Part shown: in pieces, positions 5,363 through 5,867 of the stretch
Layout of the letters: every line of letters starts with the position of its first letter
Numbering within the stretch: position 1 is the first letter of the stretch
NCBI GenBank assembly: GCA_001304425.1
Contig: LJTS01000190.1
Location: 1-5,867, forward strand
Length of the DNA stretch: 5,867 nt
Direction: 5' to 3'
Source of the DNA: Betaproteobacteria bacterium SG8_40
GTDB lineage: Bacteria > Pseudomonadota > Gammaproteobacteria > Burkholderiales > Eutrophovitaceae
Position numbers and translations under genes: made by a program
Notes under the pieces: generated by a model
What the model was told of the DNA's origin: nothing
Seen by the model: the letters and a program-made list of their open reading frames with translations, nothing else
The model's database searches: none

Positions 5363-5867
5363 ATGAAAGCAAAAACAAACGGCATCGAACTACATTACGA
5401 GATTCACGGACAGAGCGGGCCATGGGTCGTGCTCAGCCATTCGCTGGCCTGCGATCTGCACATGTGGGATGCGCAGATCGATTTGCTCAAGGGCAGTCAT
5501 CGGGTGCTGGCGTTCGACACCCGCGGTCACGGCAAGAGCGACGCGCCGAAAGGCGAGTACACGCTTGACCAGCTGGTGGAGGACGCCAGGGGGTTGCTCG
5601 ACGAGGCCGGCGTCGAAAAGGCGCATTGGGTCGGTCTTTCGATGGGCGGCATGATCGGCATGATGTTCGAACTGAAATATCCGGGGACGTTCCGCTCGCT
5701 GGTCCTGTGCGATACCTCCAGCCGCATGCCGCCGGAACTCGCGCCGGTGTGGGCGGGGCGGATCAAGACGGCCACCGAGAACGGCATGGCGGGGGTGGTA
5801 GAGAGCACGCTGGAACGATGGTTTACCGAACCGTTCAGGAAATCGCGGCGCGATGTCATTGACGGTG
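5363..5867 (+). CDS. Alpha/beta hydrolase, 3-oxoadipate enol-lactonase (PcaD)-like, 3' end outside window
   Basis: The first 168 residues of an alpha/beta-fold hydrolase are present and the frame is open to the right edge. Visible elements are the oxyanion-hole strand WVVLSHSLACD (21-31), the MWDAQ stretch typical of PcaD-like enzymes (34-38), the FDTRGHGKSD motif (51-60), and the nucleophile elbow GLSMGG with Ser93. The catalytic acid and histidine would lie beyond the edge. Family members are about 260 residues. PcaD hydrolyses 3-oxoadipate enol-lactone in the protocatechuate branch of aromatic breakdown, but close relatives are general esterases or lactonases, so the substrate is uncertain. 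The ATG at 5363 has GGGGGAG (5350-5356) six bases upstream. It diverges from the AraD1-type gene, which hints at shared control of catabolic genes. No signal peptide is seen, so the enzyme is probably cytosolic. Confidence 0.88.
   Translation, partial: MKAKTNGIELHYEIHGQSGPWVVLSHSLACDLHMWDAQIDLLKGSHRVLAFDTRGHGKSDAPKGEYTLDQLVEDARGLLDEAGVEKAHWVGLSMGGMIGMMFELKYPGTFRSLVLCDTSSRMPPELAPVWAGRIKTATENGMAGVVESTLERWFTEPFRKSRRDVIDG

Noticed and set aside
1..5867. Mobile elements, CRISPR arrays, tRNA or other structured RNA genes
   Set aside because: No transposase or integrase motifs, terminal inverted repeats, regularly spaced repeats or tRNA-like cloverleaf were seen; the sequence is filled by ordinary chromosomal genes.

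Overview
The window looks like chromosomal DNA from a GC-rich Gram-negative bacterium, most likely a betaproteobacterium (Burkholderiales or close). This is inferred from the gene families, the GC-biased third codon positions and the sigma70-like -10 boxes; no phylogenetic marker is present. There is no sign of a mobile element, phage, CRISPR array, tRNA or rRNA. The six protein genes of the recognised families and one unrecognised membrane protein gene fill most of the sequence, with three structured or regulatory gaps of 214-261 bp.

Left part (1-2360): a patatin-like (RssA-type) hydrolase gene runs leftward off the window edge. It is divergent from a rightward pair: alaX, a free-standing alanyl-tRNA editing hydrolase, and a six-helix membrane protein whose ATG overlaps the alaX stop (TAATG). 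The 261-bp divergent gap holds a perfect TATAAT for the patatin gene, a TACAAT candidate for alaX, and three exact copies of the 8-mer AATTGCGT that lie on or near both promoters.

Middle (2361-4057): aroF, encoding a class I DAHP synthase that resembles the tyrosine-sensitive AroF type of E. coli, lies leftward and converges with the membrane protein gene. The 39-bp convergent gap holds a bulged hairpin that runs into the aroF stop codon. Upstream of aroF is a 227-bp gap with a predicted promoter, a hairpin at the start of the predicted leader, and several competing inverted repeats that probably terminate transcription of the leftward genes beyond it.

Right part (4058-5867): a leftward pair encodes an AraD1/GguC-type fumarylacetoacetate-hydrolase-fold protein and a small NIPSNAP-family protein. 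Divergent from it is an alpha/beta hydrolase gene (3-oxoadipate enol-lactonase-like) that runs off the right edge. This part reads as a catabolic segment for sugar acids or aromatic compounds; the left and middle parts are housekeeping genes (translation quality control, shikimate pathway entry).

I do not see a clearly new multi-gene system. The best leads are the repeated AATTGCGT element, the alaX-coupled membrane protein, and the mutually exclusive structures upstream of aroF.
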